Notes: generated by a model not told the origin, from the sequence alone. A stretch of DNA of 64,000 bases from Auanema rhodensis (GCA_964057225.1 OZ059898.1:11408001-11472000), one strand, 5' to 3'; counted from the first letter of the stretch, positions 20,393 through 34,650 are shown. Program-made: numbers and translations.

Positions 20393-23300
20393 TTGTATAA
20401 GGAATATACTTTACACTTAAAGTGATAGACGCAATGATTTCGTACTTTTTGGAATAAGATCAAATGGGATCATAAAATTGATTTCTCATGCAAAATATTC
20501 GCAGTCAGCAGGATTCGAACCTACGCGGGCAGAGCCCAATTGATTTCTAGTCAATCTCCTTAACCACTCGGACATGACTGCTTGTAGAAGGAATATACTT
20601 CACAGTTCAAGTGATAGACGCAATGAATTCGTACATATAGGAATTAGATCAAAAAGCATCAAAAAATTGATTTCTCATGCAAAATATTCGCAGTCAGCAG
20701 GATTCGAACCTACGCGGGCAGAGCCCAATTGATTTCTAGTCAATCTCCTTAACCACTCGGACATGACTGCTTGTAAAAGGAATATACTTTACAGTTAATG
20801 TGATAGACGCAATGATCTCGTACTTTTTGGAATAAGATCAAAAGGGATCATAAAATTGATTTCTCATGCAAAATATTCGCAGTCAGCAGGATTCGAACCT
20901 ACGCGGGCAGAGCCCAATTGATTTCTAGTCAATCTCCTTAACCACTCGGACATGACTGCTTGTAAAAGGAATATACTTTACAGTTAATGTGATAGACGCA
21001 ATGATCTCGTACTTTTTGGAATAAGATCAAAAGGGATCATAAAATTGATTTCTCATGCAAAATATTCGCAGTCAGCAGGATTCGAACCTACGCGGGCAGA
21101 GCCCAATTGATTTCTAGTCAATCTCCTTAACCACTCGGACATGACTGCTTGTAAAAGGAATATACTTTACACTTAAAGTGATAGACGCAATGATTTCGTA
21201 CATATAGGAATTAGATCAGAAAGCATCAAAAAATTGATTTCTCATGCAAAATATTCGCAGTCAGCAGGATTCGAACCTACGCGGGCAGAGCCCAATTGAT
21301 TTCTAGTCAATCTCCTTAACCACTCGGACATGACTGCTTGTAAAAGTAATATACTTTACAGTTCAAGTGATAGACGCAATGATCTCGTACTTTTTGGAAT
21401 AAGATCAAATGGGATCAAAAAATTGATTTCTCATGCAAAATATTCGCAGTCAGCAGGATTCGAACCTACGCGGGCAGAGCCCAATTGATTTCTAGTCAAT
21501 CTCCTTAACCACTCGGACATGACTGCTTGTATAAGGAATATACTTTACAGTTAAAGTGATAGACGCAATGATCTCGTACTTTTTGGAATAAGATCAAAAG
21601 GGATCATAAAATTGATTTCTCATGCAAAATATTCGCAGTCAGCAGGATTCGAACCTACGCGGGCAGAGCCCAATTGATTTCTAGTCAATCTCCTTAACCA
21701 CTCGGACATGACTGCTTGTAAAAGTAATATACTTTACAGTTCAAGTGATAGACGCAATGATCTCGTACTTTTTGGAATAAGATCAAATGGGATCAAAAAA
21801 TTGATTTCTCATGCAAAATATTCGCAGTCAGCAGGATTCGAACCTACGCGGGCAGAGCCCAATTGATTTCTAGTCAATCTCCTTAACCACTCGGACATGA
21901 CTGCTTGTATAAGGAATATACTTTACACTTAAAGTGATAGACGCAATGATTTCGTACTTTTTGGAATAAGATCAAATGGGATCATAAAATTGATTTCTCA
22001 TGCAAAATATTCGCAGTCAGCAGGATTCGAACCTACGCGGGCAGAGCCCAATTGATTTCTAGTCAATCTCCTTAACCACTCGGACATGACTGCTTGTATA
22101 AGGAATATACTTTACAGTTAAAGTGATAGACGCAATGATCTCGTACTTTTTGGAATAAGATCAAATGGGATCATAAAATTGATTTCTCATGCAAAATATT
22201 CGCAGTCAGCAGGATTCGAACCTACGCGGGCAGAGCCCAATTGATTTCTAGTCAATCTCCTTAACCACTCGGACATGACTGCTTGTAAAAGGAATATACT
22301 TTACACTTGAAGTGATAGACGCAATGAATTCGTACATATAGGAATTAGATCAAAAAGCATCAAAAAATTGATTTCTCATGCAAAATATTCGCAGTCAGCT
22401 GGATTCGAACCTACGCGGGCAGAGCCCAATTGATTTCTAGTCAATCTCCTTAACCACTCGGACATGACTGCTTGTATAAGGAATATACTTTACAGTTAAA
22501 GTGATAGACGCAATGATCTCGTACTTTTTGTAATAAGATCAAATGGGATCATAAAATTGATTTCTCATGCAAAATATTCGCAGTCAGCAGGATTCGAACC
22601 TACGCGGGCAGAGCCCAATTGATTTCTAGTCAATCTCCTTAACCACTCGGACATGACTGCTTGTAAAAGGAATATACTTTACAGTTAATGTGATAGACGC
22701 AATGATCTCGTACTTTTTGGAATAAGATCAAAAGGGATCATAAAATTGATTTCTCATGCAAAATATTCGCAGTCAGCAGGATTCGAACCTACGCGGGCAG
22801 AGCCCAATTGATTTCTAGTCAATCTCCTTAACCACTCGGACATGACTGCTTGTAAAAGGAATATACTTTACACTTAAAGTGATAGACGCAATGATTTCGT
22901 ACATATAGGAATTAGATCAAAAGGGATCATAAAATTGATTTCTCATGCAAAATATTCGCAGTCAGCAGGATTCGAACCTACGCGGGCAGAGCCCAATTGA
23001 TTTCTAGTCAATCTCCTTAACCACTCGGACATGACTGCTTGTAAAAGGAATATACTTTACAGTTAAAGTGATAGACGCAATGATCTCGTACTTTTTGGAA
23101 TAAGATCAAAAGGGATCATAAAATTGATTTCTCATGCAAAATATTCGCAGTCAGCAGGATTCGAACCTACGCGGGCAGAGCCCAATTGATTTCTAGTCAA
23201 TCTCCTTAACCACTCGGACATGACTGCTTGTATAAGGAATATACTTTACACTTAAAGTGATAGACGCAATGATTTCGTACTTTTTGGAATAAGATCAAAT

Positions 23301-26300
23301 GGGATCATAAAATTGATTTCTCATGCAAAATATTCGCAGTCAGCAGGATTCGAACCTACGCGGGCAGAGCCCAATTGATTTCTAGTCAATCTCCTTAACC
23401 ACTCGGACATGACTGCTTGTAAAAGGAATATACTTTACACTTGAAGTGATAGACGCAATGAATTCGTACATATAGGAATTAGATCAAAAAGCATCAAAAA
23501 ATTGATTTCTCATGCAAAATATTCGCAGTCAGCAGGATTCGAACCTACGCGGGCAGAGCCCAATTGATTTCTAGTCAATCTCCTTAACCACTCGGACATG
23601 ACTGCTTGTATAAGGAATATACTTTACAGTTAAAGTGATAGACGCAATGATCTCGTACTTTTTGGAATAAGATCAAATGGGATCATAAAATTGATTTCTC
23701 ATGCAAAATATGCGCAGTCAGCAGGATTCGAACCTACGCGGGCAGAGCCCAATTGATTTCTAGTCAATCTCCTTAACCACTCGGACATGACTGCTTGTAA
23801 AAGGAATATACTTTACAGTTAATGTGATAGACGCAATGATCTCGTACTTTTTGGAATAAGATCAAAAGGGATCATAAAATTGATTTCTCATGCAAAATAT
23901 TCGCAGTCAGCAGGATTCGAACCTACGCGGGCAGAGCCCAATTGATTTCTAGTCAATCTCCTTAACCACTCGGACATGACTGCTTGTAAAAGGAATATAC
24001 TTTACACTTAAAGTGATAGACGCAATGATTTCGTACATATAGGAATTAGATCAAAAGGGATCATAAAATTGATTTCTCATGCAAAATATTCGCAGTCAGC
24101 AGGATTCGAACCTACGCGGGCAGAGCCCAATTGATTTCTAGTCAATCTCCTTAACCACTCGGACATGACTGCTTGTAAAAGGAATATACTTTACACTTAA
24201 AGTGATAGACGCAATGATTTCGTACATATAGGAATTAGATCAGAAAGCATCAAAAAATTGATTTCTCATGCAAAATATTCGCAGTCAGCAGGATTCGAAC
24301 CTACGCGGGCAGAGCCCAATTGATTTCTAGTCAATCTCCTTAACCACTCGGACATGACTGCTTGTATAAGGAATATACTTTACAGTTAAAGTGATAGACG
24401 CAATGATTTCGTACATATAGGAATTAGATCAAAAGGGATCATAAAATTGATTTCTCATGCAAAATATTCGCAGTCAGCAGGATTCGAACCTACGCGGGCA
24501 GAGCCCAATTGATTTCTAGTCAATCTCCTTAACCACTCGGACATGACTGCTTGTAAAAGGAATATACTTTACAGTTAATGTGATAGACGCAATGATCTCG
24601 TACTTTTTGGAATAAGATCAAAAGGGATCATAAAATTGATTTCTCATGCAAAATATTCGCAGTCAGCAGGATTCGAACCTACGCGGGCAGAGCCCAATTG
24701 ATTTCTAGTCAATCTCCTTAACCACTCGGACATGACTGCTTGTAAAAGGAATATACTTTACACTTAAAGTGATAGACGCAATGATTTCGTACATATAGGA
24801 ATTAGATCAGAAAGCATCAAAAAATTGATTTCTCATGCAAAATATTCGCAGTCAGCAGGATTCGAACCTACGCGGGCAGAGCCCAATTGATTTCTAGTCA
24901 ATCTCCTTAACCACTCGGACATGACTGCTTGTAAAAGGAATATACTTTACACTTAAAGTGATAGACGCAATGATTTCGTACATATAGGAATTAGATCAAA
25001 AGGGATCATAAAATTGATTTCTCATGCAAAATATTCGCAGTCAGCAGGATTCGAACCTACGCGGGCAGAGCCCAATTGATTTCTAGTCAATCTCCTTAAC
25101 CACTCGGACATGACTGCTTGTAAAAGGAATATACTTTACAGTTAATGTGATAGACGCAATGATCTCGTACTTTTTGGAATAAGATCAAAAGGGATCATAA
25201 AATTGATTTCTCATGCAAAATATTCGCAGTCAGCAGGATTCGAACCTACGCGGGCAGAGCCCAATTGATTTCTAGTCAATCTCCTTAACCACTCGGACAT
25301 GACTGCTTGTAAAAGGAATATACTTTACACTTAAAGTGATAGACGCAATGATTTCGTACATATAGGAATTAGATCAAAAGGGATCATAAAATTGATTTCT
25401 CATGCAAAATATTCGCAGTCAGCAGGATTCGAACCTACGCGGGCAGAGCCCAATTGATTTCTAGTCAATCTCCTTAACCACTCGGACATGACTGCTTGTA
25501 AAAGGAATATACTTTACACTTAAAGTGATAGACGCAATGATTTCGTACATATAGGAATTAGATCAGAAAGCATCAAAAAATTGATTTCTCATGCAAAATA
25601 TTCGCAGTCAGCAGGATTCGAACCTACGCGGGCAGAGCCCAATTGATTTCTAGTCAATCTCCTTAACCACTCGGACATGACTGCTTGTAAAAGGAATATA
25701 CTTTACACTTAAAGTGATAGACGCAATGATTTCGTACATATAGGAATTAGATCAAAAGGGATCATAAAATTGATTTCTCATGCAAAATATTCGCAGTCAG
25801 CAGGATTCGAACCTACGCGGGCAGAGCCCAATTGATTTCTAGTCAATCTCCTTAACCACTCGGACATGACTGCTTGTAAAAGGAATATACTTTACACTTA
25901 AAGTGATAGACGCAATGATTTCGTACATATAGGAATTAGATCAGAAAGCATCAAAAAATTGATTTCTCATGCAAAATATTCGCAGTCAGCAGGATTCGAA
26001 CCTACGCGGGCAGAGCCCAATTGATTTCTAGTCAATCTCCTTAACCACTCGGACATGACTGCTTGTAAAAGGAATATACTTTACAGTTAAAGTGATGGAC
26101 GCAATGATCTCGTACTTTTTGGAATAAGATCAAAAGGGATCATAAAATTGATTTCTCATGCAAAATATTCGCAGTCAGCAGGATTCGAACCTACGCGGGC
26201 AGAGCCCAATTGATTTCTAGTCAATCTCCTTAACCACTCGGACATGACTGCTTGTAAAAGGAATATACTTTACAGTTAAAGTGATAGACGCAATGATCTC

Positions 26301-28059
26301 GTACTTTTTGGAATAAGATCAAAAGGGATCATAAAATTGATTTCTCATGCAAAATATTCGCAGTCAGCAGGATTCGAACCTACGCGGGCAGAGCCCAATT
26401 GATTTCTAGTCAATCTCCTTAACCACTCGGACATGACTGCTTGTAAAAGGAATATACTTTACACTTAAAGTGATAGACGCAATGATTTCCTACATATAGG
26501 AATTAGATCAGAAAGCATCAAAAAATTGATTTCTCATGCAAAATATTCGCAGTCAGCAGGATTCGAACCTACGCGGGCAGAGCCCAATTGATTTCTAGTC
26601 AATCTCCTTAACCACTCGGACATGACTGCTTGTAAAAGGAATATACTTTACACTTAAAGTGATAGATGCAATGATTTCGTACATATAGGAATTAGATCAG
26701 AAAGCATCAAAAAATTGATTTCTCATGCAAAATATTCGCAGTCAGCAGGATTCGAACCTACGCGGGCAGAGCCCAATTGATTTCTAGTCAATCTCCTTAA
26801 CCACTCGGACATGACTGCTTGTAAAAGGAATATACTTTACAGTTAAAGTGATGGACGCAATGATCTCGTACTTTTTGGAATAAGATCAAAAGGGATCATA
26901 AAATTGATTTCTCATGCAAAATATTCGCAGTCAGCAGGATTCGAACCTACGCGGGCAGAGCCCAATTGATTTCTAGTCAATCTCCTTAACCACTCGGACA
27001 TGACTGCTTGTAAAAGGAATATACTTTACAGTTAAAGTGATAGACGCAATGATCTCGTACTTTTTGGAATAAGATCAAAAGGGATCATAAAATTGATTTC
27101 TCATGCAAAATATTCGCAGTCAGCAGGATTCGAACCTACGCGGGCAGAGCCCTATTGATTTCTAGTCAATCTCCTTAACCACTCGGACATGACTGCTTGT
27201 AAAAGGAATATACTTTACACTTAAAGTGATAGACGCAATGATTTCCTACATATAGGAATTAGATCAGAAAGCATCAAAAAATTGATTTCTCATGCAAAAT
27301 ATTCGCAGTCAGCAGGATTCGAACCTACGCGGGCAGAGCCCAATTGATTTCTAGTCAATCTCCTTAACCACTCGGACATGACTGCTTGTAAAAGGAATAT
27401 ACTTTACACTTAAAGTGATAGATGCAATGATTTCGTACATATAGGAATTAGATCAGAAAGCATCAAAAAATTGATTTCTCATGCAAAATATTCGCAGTCA
27501 GCAGGATTCGAACCTACGCGGGCAGAGCCCAATTGATTTCTAGTCAATCTCCTTAACCACTCGGACATGACTGCTTGTAAAAGGAATATACTTTACAGTT
27601 AAAGTGATAGACGCAATGATCTCGTACTTTTTGGAATAAGATCAAAAGGGATCATAAAATTGATTTCTCATGCAAAATTTTCGCAGTCAGCAGGATTCGA
27701 ACCTACGCGGGCAGAGCCCAATTGATTTCTAGTCAATCTCCTTAACCACTCGGACATGACTGCTTGTAAAAGGAATATACTTTACAGTTAAAGTGATAGA
27801 CGCAATGATTTCCTACATATAGGAATTAGATCAGAAAGCATCAAAAAATTGATTTCTCATGCAAAATATTCGCAGTCAGCAGGATTCGAACCTACGCGGG
27901 CAGAGCCCAATTGATTTCTAGTCAATCTCCTTAACCACTCGGACATGACTGCTTGTAAAAGGAATATACTTTACACTTAAAGTGATAGATGCAATAATTT
28001 CCTACATATAGGAATTAGATCAAAAGGGATCATAAAATTGATTTCTCATGCAAAATATT

Positions 28060-28141
28060 CGCAGTCAGCAGGATTCGAACCTACGCGGGCAGAGCCCAAT
28101 TGATTTCTAATCAATCTCCTTAACCACTCGGACATGACTGC
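28060..28141 (-). tRNA. tRNA-Ser(AGA) variant, anticodon-loop position 32
   Basis: 'tctaatcaatc' replaces 'tctagtcaatc', giving loop TTAGAAA. The anticodon AGA is unchanged. Confidence 0.8.
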
Positions 28142-28437
28142 TTGTAAAAGGATTATACTTTACAGTTAAAGTGATAGACGCAATGATCTCGTACTTTTTG
28201 GAATAAGATCAAAAGGGATCATAAAATTGATTTCTCATGCAAAATTTTCGCAGTCAGCAGGATTCGAACCTACGCGGGCAGAGCCCAATTGATTTCTAGT
28301 CAATCTCCTTAACCACTCGGACATGACTGCTTGTAAAAGGAATATACTTTACAGTTAAAGTGATAGACGCAATGATCTCGTACTTTTTGGAATTAGATCA
28401 AAAGGGATCATAAAATTGATTTCTCATGCAAAATATT

Positions 28438-28519
28438 CGCAGTCAGCAGGATTCGAACCTACGCGGGCAGAGCCCAATTGATTTCTAGTCAATCTCCTTA
28501 ACCACTCGGACATGACTGC
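28438..28519 (-). tRNA. tRNA-Ser(AGA), last copy of block 2
   Basis: Standard body. The second retroelement is inserted in the spacer 43 bp beyond its 5' end, duplicating CAAT (28559-28562). Confidence 0.95.
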
Positions 28520-28562
28520 TTGTAAAAGGAATATACTTTACACTTAAAGTGATAGACGCAAT

Positions 28563-28899
28563 CGTTCCATTCGGAAATCAATACGTAGCAGGCGGGTTAG
28601 AATCAGACGACATGAGGCTGAGAGAGGACGACACGCCCTTCATATGGAACACAGACTTCAGCTTTGCCTCATGGAATGACTATGGATGGTTGGTCTTCCT
28701 TTCTTAGCTCTCTTTCACTTTATATCTTTATGTAGACTTATATAACTTATTGTAATCATGTAGACATAATAAACCTTTCTTTCTCGAGTCTTATGTTTAT
28801 CCATTATGCTCTTTATCTACCGCTACATCTGGAATACTATCACACTCATCTTGTAGGCTTTATTGGTCTATAGGATCGACGTGAGAGCATAACGGAACG
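28563..28899 (+). repeat. 5' LTR of the deleted element
   Basis: 337 bp, identical by eye to 31518-31854, with an AATAAA in 'gacataataaacc'. It is followed at once by the primer site TGGAGGTTCCACC (28900-28912). Confidence 0.93.
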
Positions 28900-28912
28900 T
28901 GGAGGTTCCACC

Positions 28913-30251
28913 TCGAACATTTTATCTTGATTTCTTGACTATTTTCTCTTATATTTCGTTATTTTCAATACAATTCATTGAATCTGAATTCTCTTATATC
29001 TCTAAACCATCTACTCCATGTCTTAACACAAAACGGTGGGGCCAACAACGTTTAAAAGGGAACAGATGCAAGGACCACTCCTTTTGGAGATGGATTTTAT
29101 ATTTTTTGAAACTGAAGTTATATTTTCCCGTTTGTTCACAATTTTCTGTCTGTCTGAACCCAACAATTTTTATATCCTTGCTGTTAACATCGAATACTCT
29201 GTTACCCGAACTCGAAGCATTTTTGAGGACCCTAGGATGAATTAGTGAACAAATTCACCCAAGGATAATTTTTATTGAGATTTATGCCCACACTTTCTCC
29301 TTTTAAGGATTGATTTTGGCTTCGAGGAAAGAATAGCCACGGTTATTTCTTTATTTTGTGGATGAAACAATTTTGCGCACCAAATTGAGATTATTTCATA
29401 TTTTGCGATCAGGACTATTTTATTTTGCGTTACATTTCTGTTCAGACAACTTTTTGCCATTAACATCCAAAAATATTTTGATAACGCATTGAATTTACAC
29501 GGGAAACCTCACCTAAATGGGAGGAATATTATGAAAAGTGAATTTTAAGATCGCTATAGTCCGAAAAATCCTGTACAATTTTACGAACTGAATTATTATT
29601 AGTGATTGTCTATCAGGTCGTGTTGGCTTAAGCATATCAGTTTGGATTTTCTCCCCTTACTATATGTCACCTTCCTCATACCGTTATTGTTGTTTTGAAG
29701 CATAAGACTCATTCCTAAACACCATAATTCTTTAAATATAGTTATTGTAATCTTTAGTCATCTATTCCTAGCCATAATTTTAAAACTAGATTTCTGATCA
29801 TGATGGGACTAAGGTACTCATTCGTTTTCCAAATTGCTTCCTTAAAAAGTAATGCTATTACGAATGTACATTACGAAAACCGCTAAAATCCTTTGAACAT
29901 TTACCAAAGTCCATTTTCGTGGCATTTTCGATCACTCGTGAGTCCAAGAAGATCAGAATCGTCAGAAAAAGAAAAAAAAATGGGAATAAGGACTAATGAG
30001 ATTGCTCAGGCATCAATCAAGTGAGCACTGAACATTTTTGAACATATACAAACTGGTTGAATTATATACATTTAAGAATATTAAATTGGAAAGCGAATAA
30101 AGTCCAAATTTTCATACGGTAGTAGGCGGATCTCTGTTAAAGGCCACAACTTAGATTCATTCCTTAACGCCGACTATACAAACCAGTTACTCACAGCTTT
30201 CTCCCTCCTTTTCCAAAACTCCTTATCCATAACACTCATTAACGTCTCAAA
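28913..30251 (+). other. Leader of the deleted element
   Basis: No convincing gene. Segments near 29550-29710 resemble the leader of the 12.1-kb element. I find no counterpart of its antisense spliced gene. Confidence 0.6.
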
Positions 30252-30582
30252 ATCCCCCACGTTACTAAACACTCAAGGTTTTTCCAAACCAAGAGCGCTA
30301 CCAAAGTGGATAAGCGATTCCGATCAGCTGTACCTCTCAGTACACGAACTGATTTTGATCTGCGAGACTCAGCTCCACTCACCAGAAGCCAAGCTCGCGC
30401 GCAGAGCATCGCTATAATCGAAGACGAGCAGAAAGGCGAGCACAAAACCGAAAAATTCTTTACTCCTCGTGCAGGCACTTATTCACCTACTGAACGATTA
30501 AGCGACGAGGATCACGTACCACCAGGAGGAGAAGAAACATCCATCATAGTCGAAGAACAAACACCAGTTACTGCTAAAAAGT
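30252..30582 (+). pseudogene. Truncated Gag N-terminus
   Basis: Starts at the conserved non-AUG region (ATC 30252, GTG 30306, 54 bases apart as in the other two elements) and keeps the Gag N-terminal motifs FFQTKS, LTRSQAR and GTYSP. It breaks off near 30582, where sequence matching the end of Pol begins. The Gag frame continues out of register to 30722. Confidence 0.8.
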
Positions 30583-30820
30583 CATCAACGTTGAAGGAAA
30601 CATGGTACAACTCAAGAATCCATTTGGAAAAATTCAAGACATACACAAAGACAATCTCAAACTTTTGCGATCAAATACAACGACTTATGACACGGACGAC
30701 GACAGCGATATTGAGATCATAAAAGTCATAAATGGTAACGATAACTATGACTCTAGTGAAGAAACAGAACCAGAAGACCCATCGGACCAAAATTGGCTAC
30801 CACCAAGAAGAAGACGATGA
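30583..30820 (+). pseudogene. Remnant of the Pol C-terminus
   Basis: Matches the end of the integrase tail of the 12.1-kb element (shared IQDIHKDNLK-like, DSDIEII and TEPED motifs) but lies in a different frame from the Gag remnant before it. Everything from mid-Gag to late integrase is missing. Confidence 0.8.
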
Positions 30821-31517
30821 AAGAAATAATTTCGAGATTGATAAAATTATTGTAAAACCTTGTATCAACTCTCTTTTAAAAAACCAGAGCTATTCATATT
30901 ATTATATCATTGAAAAACTTGAGTAAGACGAGATGTAAGCTAATAATCAAAAAGCATTTCAGTTTCAAAGCATATATGATTATAAAACTTCATCAATTTC
31001 AAATAATTTCCCGTAAATAAAGAAGAAATGAAAGATAAGAGACATTATATTGCATATTCATCTGAGCAACAGTCCTTATCAAGTAGTTAATGATTCAATT
31101 CCGGAAATTATATGGGATTTAGTTTAATTTTTTTTATTATTACAATTCGCTTTGAATACGCTGAAGAAACATGCTAGCTCCATCGATAATATAGCATGAC
31201 TCTCGTTTCTCTATACTCAAACAAGTTAGACATGCAGCGTCGTGCCTAAAAAGCTATTTTGCGCACTCTCGCTGACAAAATATAGCCCTGGTATTCTAAA
31301 AGATTGTTTTATTCCTTAATATTCATGTATTTTCAAATAATTTTTATTAAATTCTTTTCAGATAATATTGTTTAACATTATATTGTAATTTATCTTTACT
31401 ATTTTTATGTTAACATTATAATTTTTATTTTTTAAAACTAAACCTTCTGCTACGATTGAAACAAGCCACATACTTTGCTATTCGCGAGGACGCGACATAA
31501 ACTCGAAAAAAATGGCA
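30821..31517 (+). other. 3' untranslated region of the deleted element
   Basis: AT-rich, no gene. It ends in a purine tract (GAAAAAAATGG) just before the 3' LTR. Confidence 0.6.
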
Positions 31518-31854
31518 CGTTCCATTCGGAAATCAATACGTAGCAGGCGGGTTAGAATCAGACGACATGAGGCTGAGAGAGGACGACACGCCCTTCATAT
31601 GGAACACAGACTTCAGCTTTGCCTCATGGAATGACTATGGATGGTTGGTCTTCCTTTCTTAGCTCTCTTTCACTTTATATCTTTATGTAGACTTATATAA
31701 CTTATTGTAATCATGTAGACATAATAAACCTTTCTTTCTCGAGTCTTATGTTTATCCATTATGCTCTTTATCTACCGCTACATCTGGAATACTATCACAC
31801 TCATCTTGTAGGCTTTATTGGTCTATAGGATCGACGTGAGAGCATAACGGAACG
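31518..31854 (+). repeat. 3' LTR of the deleted element
   Basis: 337 bp, same sequence as 28563-28899, followed by CAAT (31855-31858). Confidence 0.93.
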
Positions 31855-31922
31855 CAATGATTTCCTACATATAGGAATTAGATCAGAAAGCATCAAAAAA
31901 TTGATTTCTCATGCAAAATATT

Positions 31923-32004
31923 CGCAGTCAGCAGGATTCGAACCTACGCGGGCAGAGCCCAATTGATTTCTAGTCAATCTCCTTAACCACTCGGACATGA
32001 CTGC
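31923..32004 (-). tRNA. tRNA-Ser(AGA), first copy of block 3
   Basis: Standard body following the 3' LTR of the second element. Confidence 0.95.
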
Positions 32005-32867
32005 TTGTAAAAGGAATATACTTTACACTTAAAGTGATAGATGCAATAATTTCCTACATATAGGAATTAGATCAAAAGGGATCATAAAATTGATTTCTCA
32101 TGCAAAATATTCGCAGTCAGCAGGATTCGAACCTACGCGGGCAGAGCCCAATTGATTTCTAGTCAATCTCCTTAACCACTCGGACATGACTGCTTGTAAA
32201 AGGAATATACTTTACACTTAAAGTGATAGACGCAATGATTTCGTACATATAGGAATTAGATCAGAAAGCATCAAAAAATTGATTTCTCATGCAAAATATT
32301 CGCAGTCAGCAGGATTCGAACCTACGCGGGCAGAGCCCAATTGATTTCTAGTCAATCTCCTTAACCACTCGGACATGACTGCTTGTAAAAGGAATATACT
32401 TTACACTTAAAGTGATAGACGCAATGATTTCGTACATATAGGAATTAGATCAAAAGGGATCATAAAATTGATTTCTCATGCAAAATATTCGCAGTCAGCA
32501 GGATTCGAACCTACGCGGGCAGAGCCCAATTGATTTCTAGTCAATCTCCTTAACCACTCGGACATGACTGCTTGTAAAAGGATTATACTTTACACTTAAA
32601 GTGATAGACGCAATGATTTCGTACATATAGGAATTAGATCAGAAAGCATCAAAAAATTGATTTCTCATGCAAAATATTCGCAGTCAGCAGGATTCGAACC
32701 TACGCGGGCAGAGCCCAATTGATTTCTAGTCAATCTCCTTAACCACTCGGACATGACTGCTTGTAAAAGGAATATACTTTACACTTAAAGTGATAGACGC
32801 AATGATTTCGTACTTTTTGGAATAAGATCAAAAGGGATCATAAAATTGATTTCTCATTCAAAACATT

Positions 32868-32949
32868 CGCAGTCAGCAGGATTCGAACCTACGCGGGCAG
32901 AGCCCAATTGATTTCTAGTCAATCTCCTTAAACAGTCGGACATGACTGC
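32868..32949 (-). tRNA. tRNA-Ser(AGA) D-loop variant, first of six
   Basis: 'aaacagtcgg' replaces 'aaccactcgg', changing the D loop and removing the conserved G19. The same variant is at 33246-33327, 35136-35217, 35514-35595, 36081-36162 and 36648-36729. Loss of G19 would disturb the D-loop/T-loop contact and the A box, so these copies may be weak or silent. Confidence 0.85.
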
Positions 32950-33623
32950 TTGTAAAAGGAATATACTTTACACTTAAAGTGATAGACGCAATGATTTCCT
33001 ACATATAGGAATTAGATCAGAAAGCATCAAAAAATTGATTTCTCATGCAAAATATTCGCAGTCAGCAGGATTCGAACCTACGCGGGCAGAGCCCAATTGA
33101 TTTCTAGTCAATCTCCTTAACCACTCGGACATGACTGCTTGTAAAAGGAATATACTTTACACTTAAAGTGATAGATGCAATAATTTCCTACATATAGGAA
33201 TTAGATCAAAAGGGATCATAAAATTGATTTCTCATGCAAAATATTCGCAGTCAGCAGGATTCGAACCTACGCGGGCAGAGCCCAATTGATTTCTAGTCAA
33301 TCTCCTTAAACAGTCGGACATGACTGCTTGTAAAAGGAATATACTTTACACTTAAAGTGATAGACGCAATGATTTCCTACATATAGGAATTAGATCAGAA
33401 AGCATCAAAAAATTGATTTCTCATGCAAAATATTCGCAGTCAGCAGGATTCGAACCTACGCGGGCAGAGCCCAATTGATTTCTAGTCAATCTCCTTAACC
33501 ACTCGGACATGACTGCTTGTAAAAGGAATATACTTTACACTTAAAGTGATAGACGCAATGATTTCGTACATATAGGAATTAGATCAAAAGGGATCATAAA
33601 ATTGATTTCTCATGCAAAATATT

Positions 33624-33705
33624 CGCAGTCAGCAGGATTCGAACCTACGCGGGCAGAGCCCAATTGATTTCTAGTCAATCTCCTTAACCACTCGGACATG
33701 GCTGC
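33624..33705 (-). tRNA. tRNA-Ser(AGA) acceptor-stem variant
   Basis: 'catggctgc' replaces 'catgactgc', giving a C-A mismatch in the acceptor stem. The same variant lies at 35892-35973, 12 units away. Confidence 0.8.
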
Positions 33706-34568
33706 TTGTAAAAGGATTATACTTTACACTTAAAGTGATAGACGCAATGATTTCGTACATATAGGAATTAGATCAGAAAGCATCAAAAAATTGATTTCTC
33801 ATGCAAAATATTCGCAGTCAGCAGGATTCGAACCTACGCGGGCAGAGCCCAATTGATTTCTAGTCAATCTCCTTAACCACTCGGACATGACTGCTTGTAA
33901 AAGGAATATACTTTACACTTAAAGTGATAGACGCAATGATTTCGTACATATAGGAATTAGATCAGAAAGCATCAAAAAATTGATTTCTCATGCAAAATAT
34001 TCGCAGTCAGCAGGATTCGAACCTACGCGGGCAGAGCCCAATTGATTTCTAGTCAATCTCCTTAACCACTCGGACATGACTGCTTGTAAAAGGAATATAC
34101 TTTACAGTTAAAGTGATAGACGCAATGATTTCGACAATATAGGAATTAGATCAGAAAGCATCAAAAAATTGATTTCTCATGCAAAATATTCGCAGTCAGC
34201 AGGATTCGAACCTACGCGGGCAGAGCCCAATTGATTTCTAGTCAATCTCCTTAACCACTCGGACATGACTGCTTGTAAAAGGAATATACTTTACAGTTAA
34301 AGTGATAGACGCAATGATCTCGTACTTTTTGGAATAAGATCAAAAGGGATCATAAAATTGATTTCTCATGCAAAATATTCGCAGTCAGCAGGATTCGAAC
34401 CTACGCGGGCAGAGCCCAATTGATTTCTAGTCAATCTCCTTAACCACTCGGACATGACTGCTTGTAAAAGGAATATACTTTACACTTAAAGTGATAGACG
34501 CAATGATTTCCTACATATAGGAATTAGATCAGAAAGCATCAAAAAATTGATTTCTCATGCAAAATATT

Positions 34569-34650
34569 CGCAGTCAGCAGGATTCGAACCTACGCGGGCA
34601 GAGCCCAATTGATTTCTAGTCAATCTCCTTAACCACTCGGACATGACTAC
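34569..34650 (-). tRNA. tRNA-Ser(AGA) variant with U-G second acceptor pair
   Basis: 'gactac' replaces 'gactgc', so the second acceptor pair becomes U-G. It recurs at 37593-37674, 16 units away. Confidence 0.8.

Larger units (their letters stand above)
19650..28562 (-). repeat. tRNA-Ser(AGA) tandem array, block 2 (47 units of 189 bp)
   Basis: Copy k (k = 0 to 46) has its tRNA at 19744+189k to 19825+189k, minus strand; the last is 28438-28519. Subtracting the inserted element and one ATAC gives exactly 189 bp between the last copy of block 1 and the first copy here, so this is the same array. A four-unit segment marked by 'gtgatggacgcaatg' is repeated 756 bp apart near 26092 and 26848. Small variants: k = 1 and 2 have 'gcatagccc' in the variable arm; k = 14 (22390) has a single T-stem change. 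Confidence 0.97.
28563..31854 (+). mobile_element. Recent internally deleted LTR element, second family member
   Basis: 3292 bp bounded by 337-bp LTRs that appear identical base for base, flanked by CAAT on both sides. The LTR ends (CGTTCC...GGAACG), primer site, leader motifs and Gag start match the 12.1-kb element, but the LTR body has diverged, so it is a related subfamily. The interior keeps the leader, about the first 90 Gag codons from GTG, and the last part of Pol, joined near 30582 out of frame. It cannot encode enzymes and must have been moved by an autonomous relative. Identical LTRs point to a very recent insertion. Confidence 0.93.

Noticed and set aside
28899..29240. 113-codon frame at the start of the second element
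   Set aside because: It begins inside the primer site, is not conserved in the other leaders and overlaps non-coding leader motifs.
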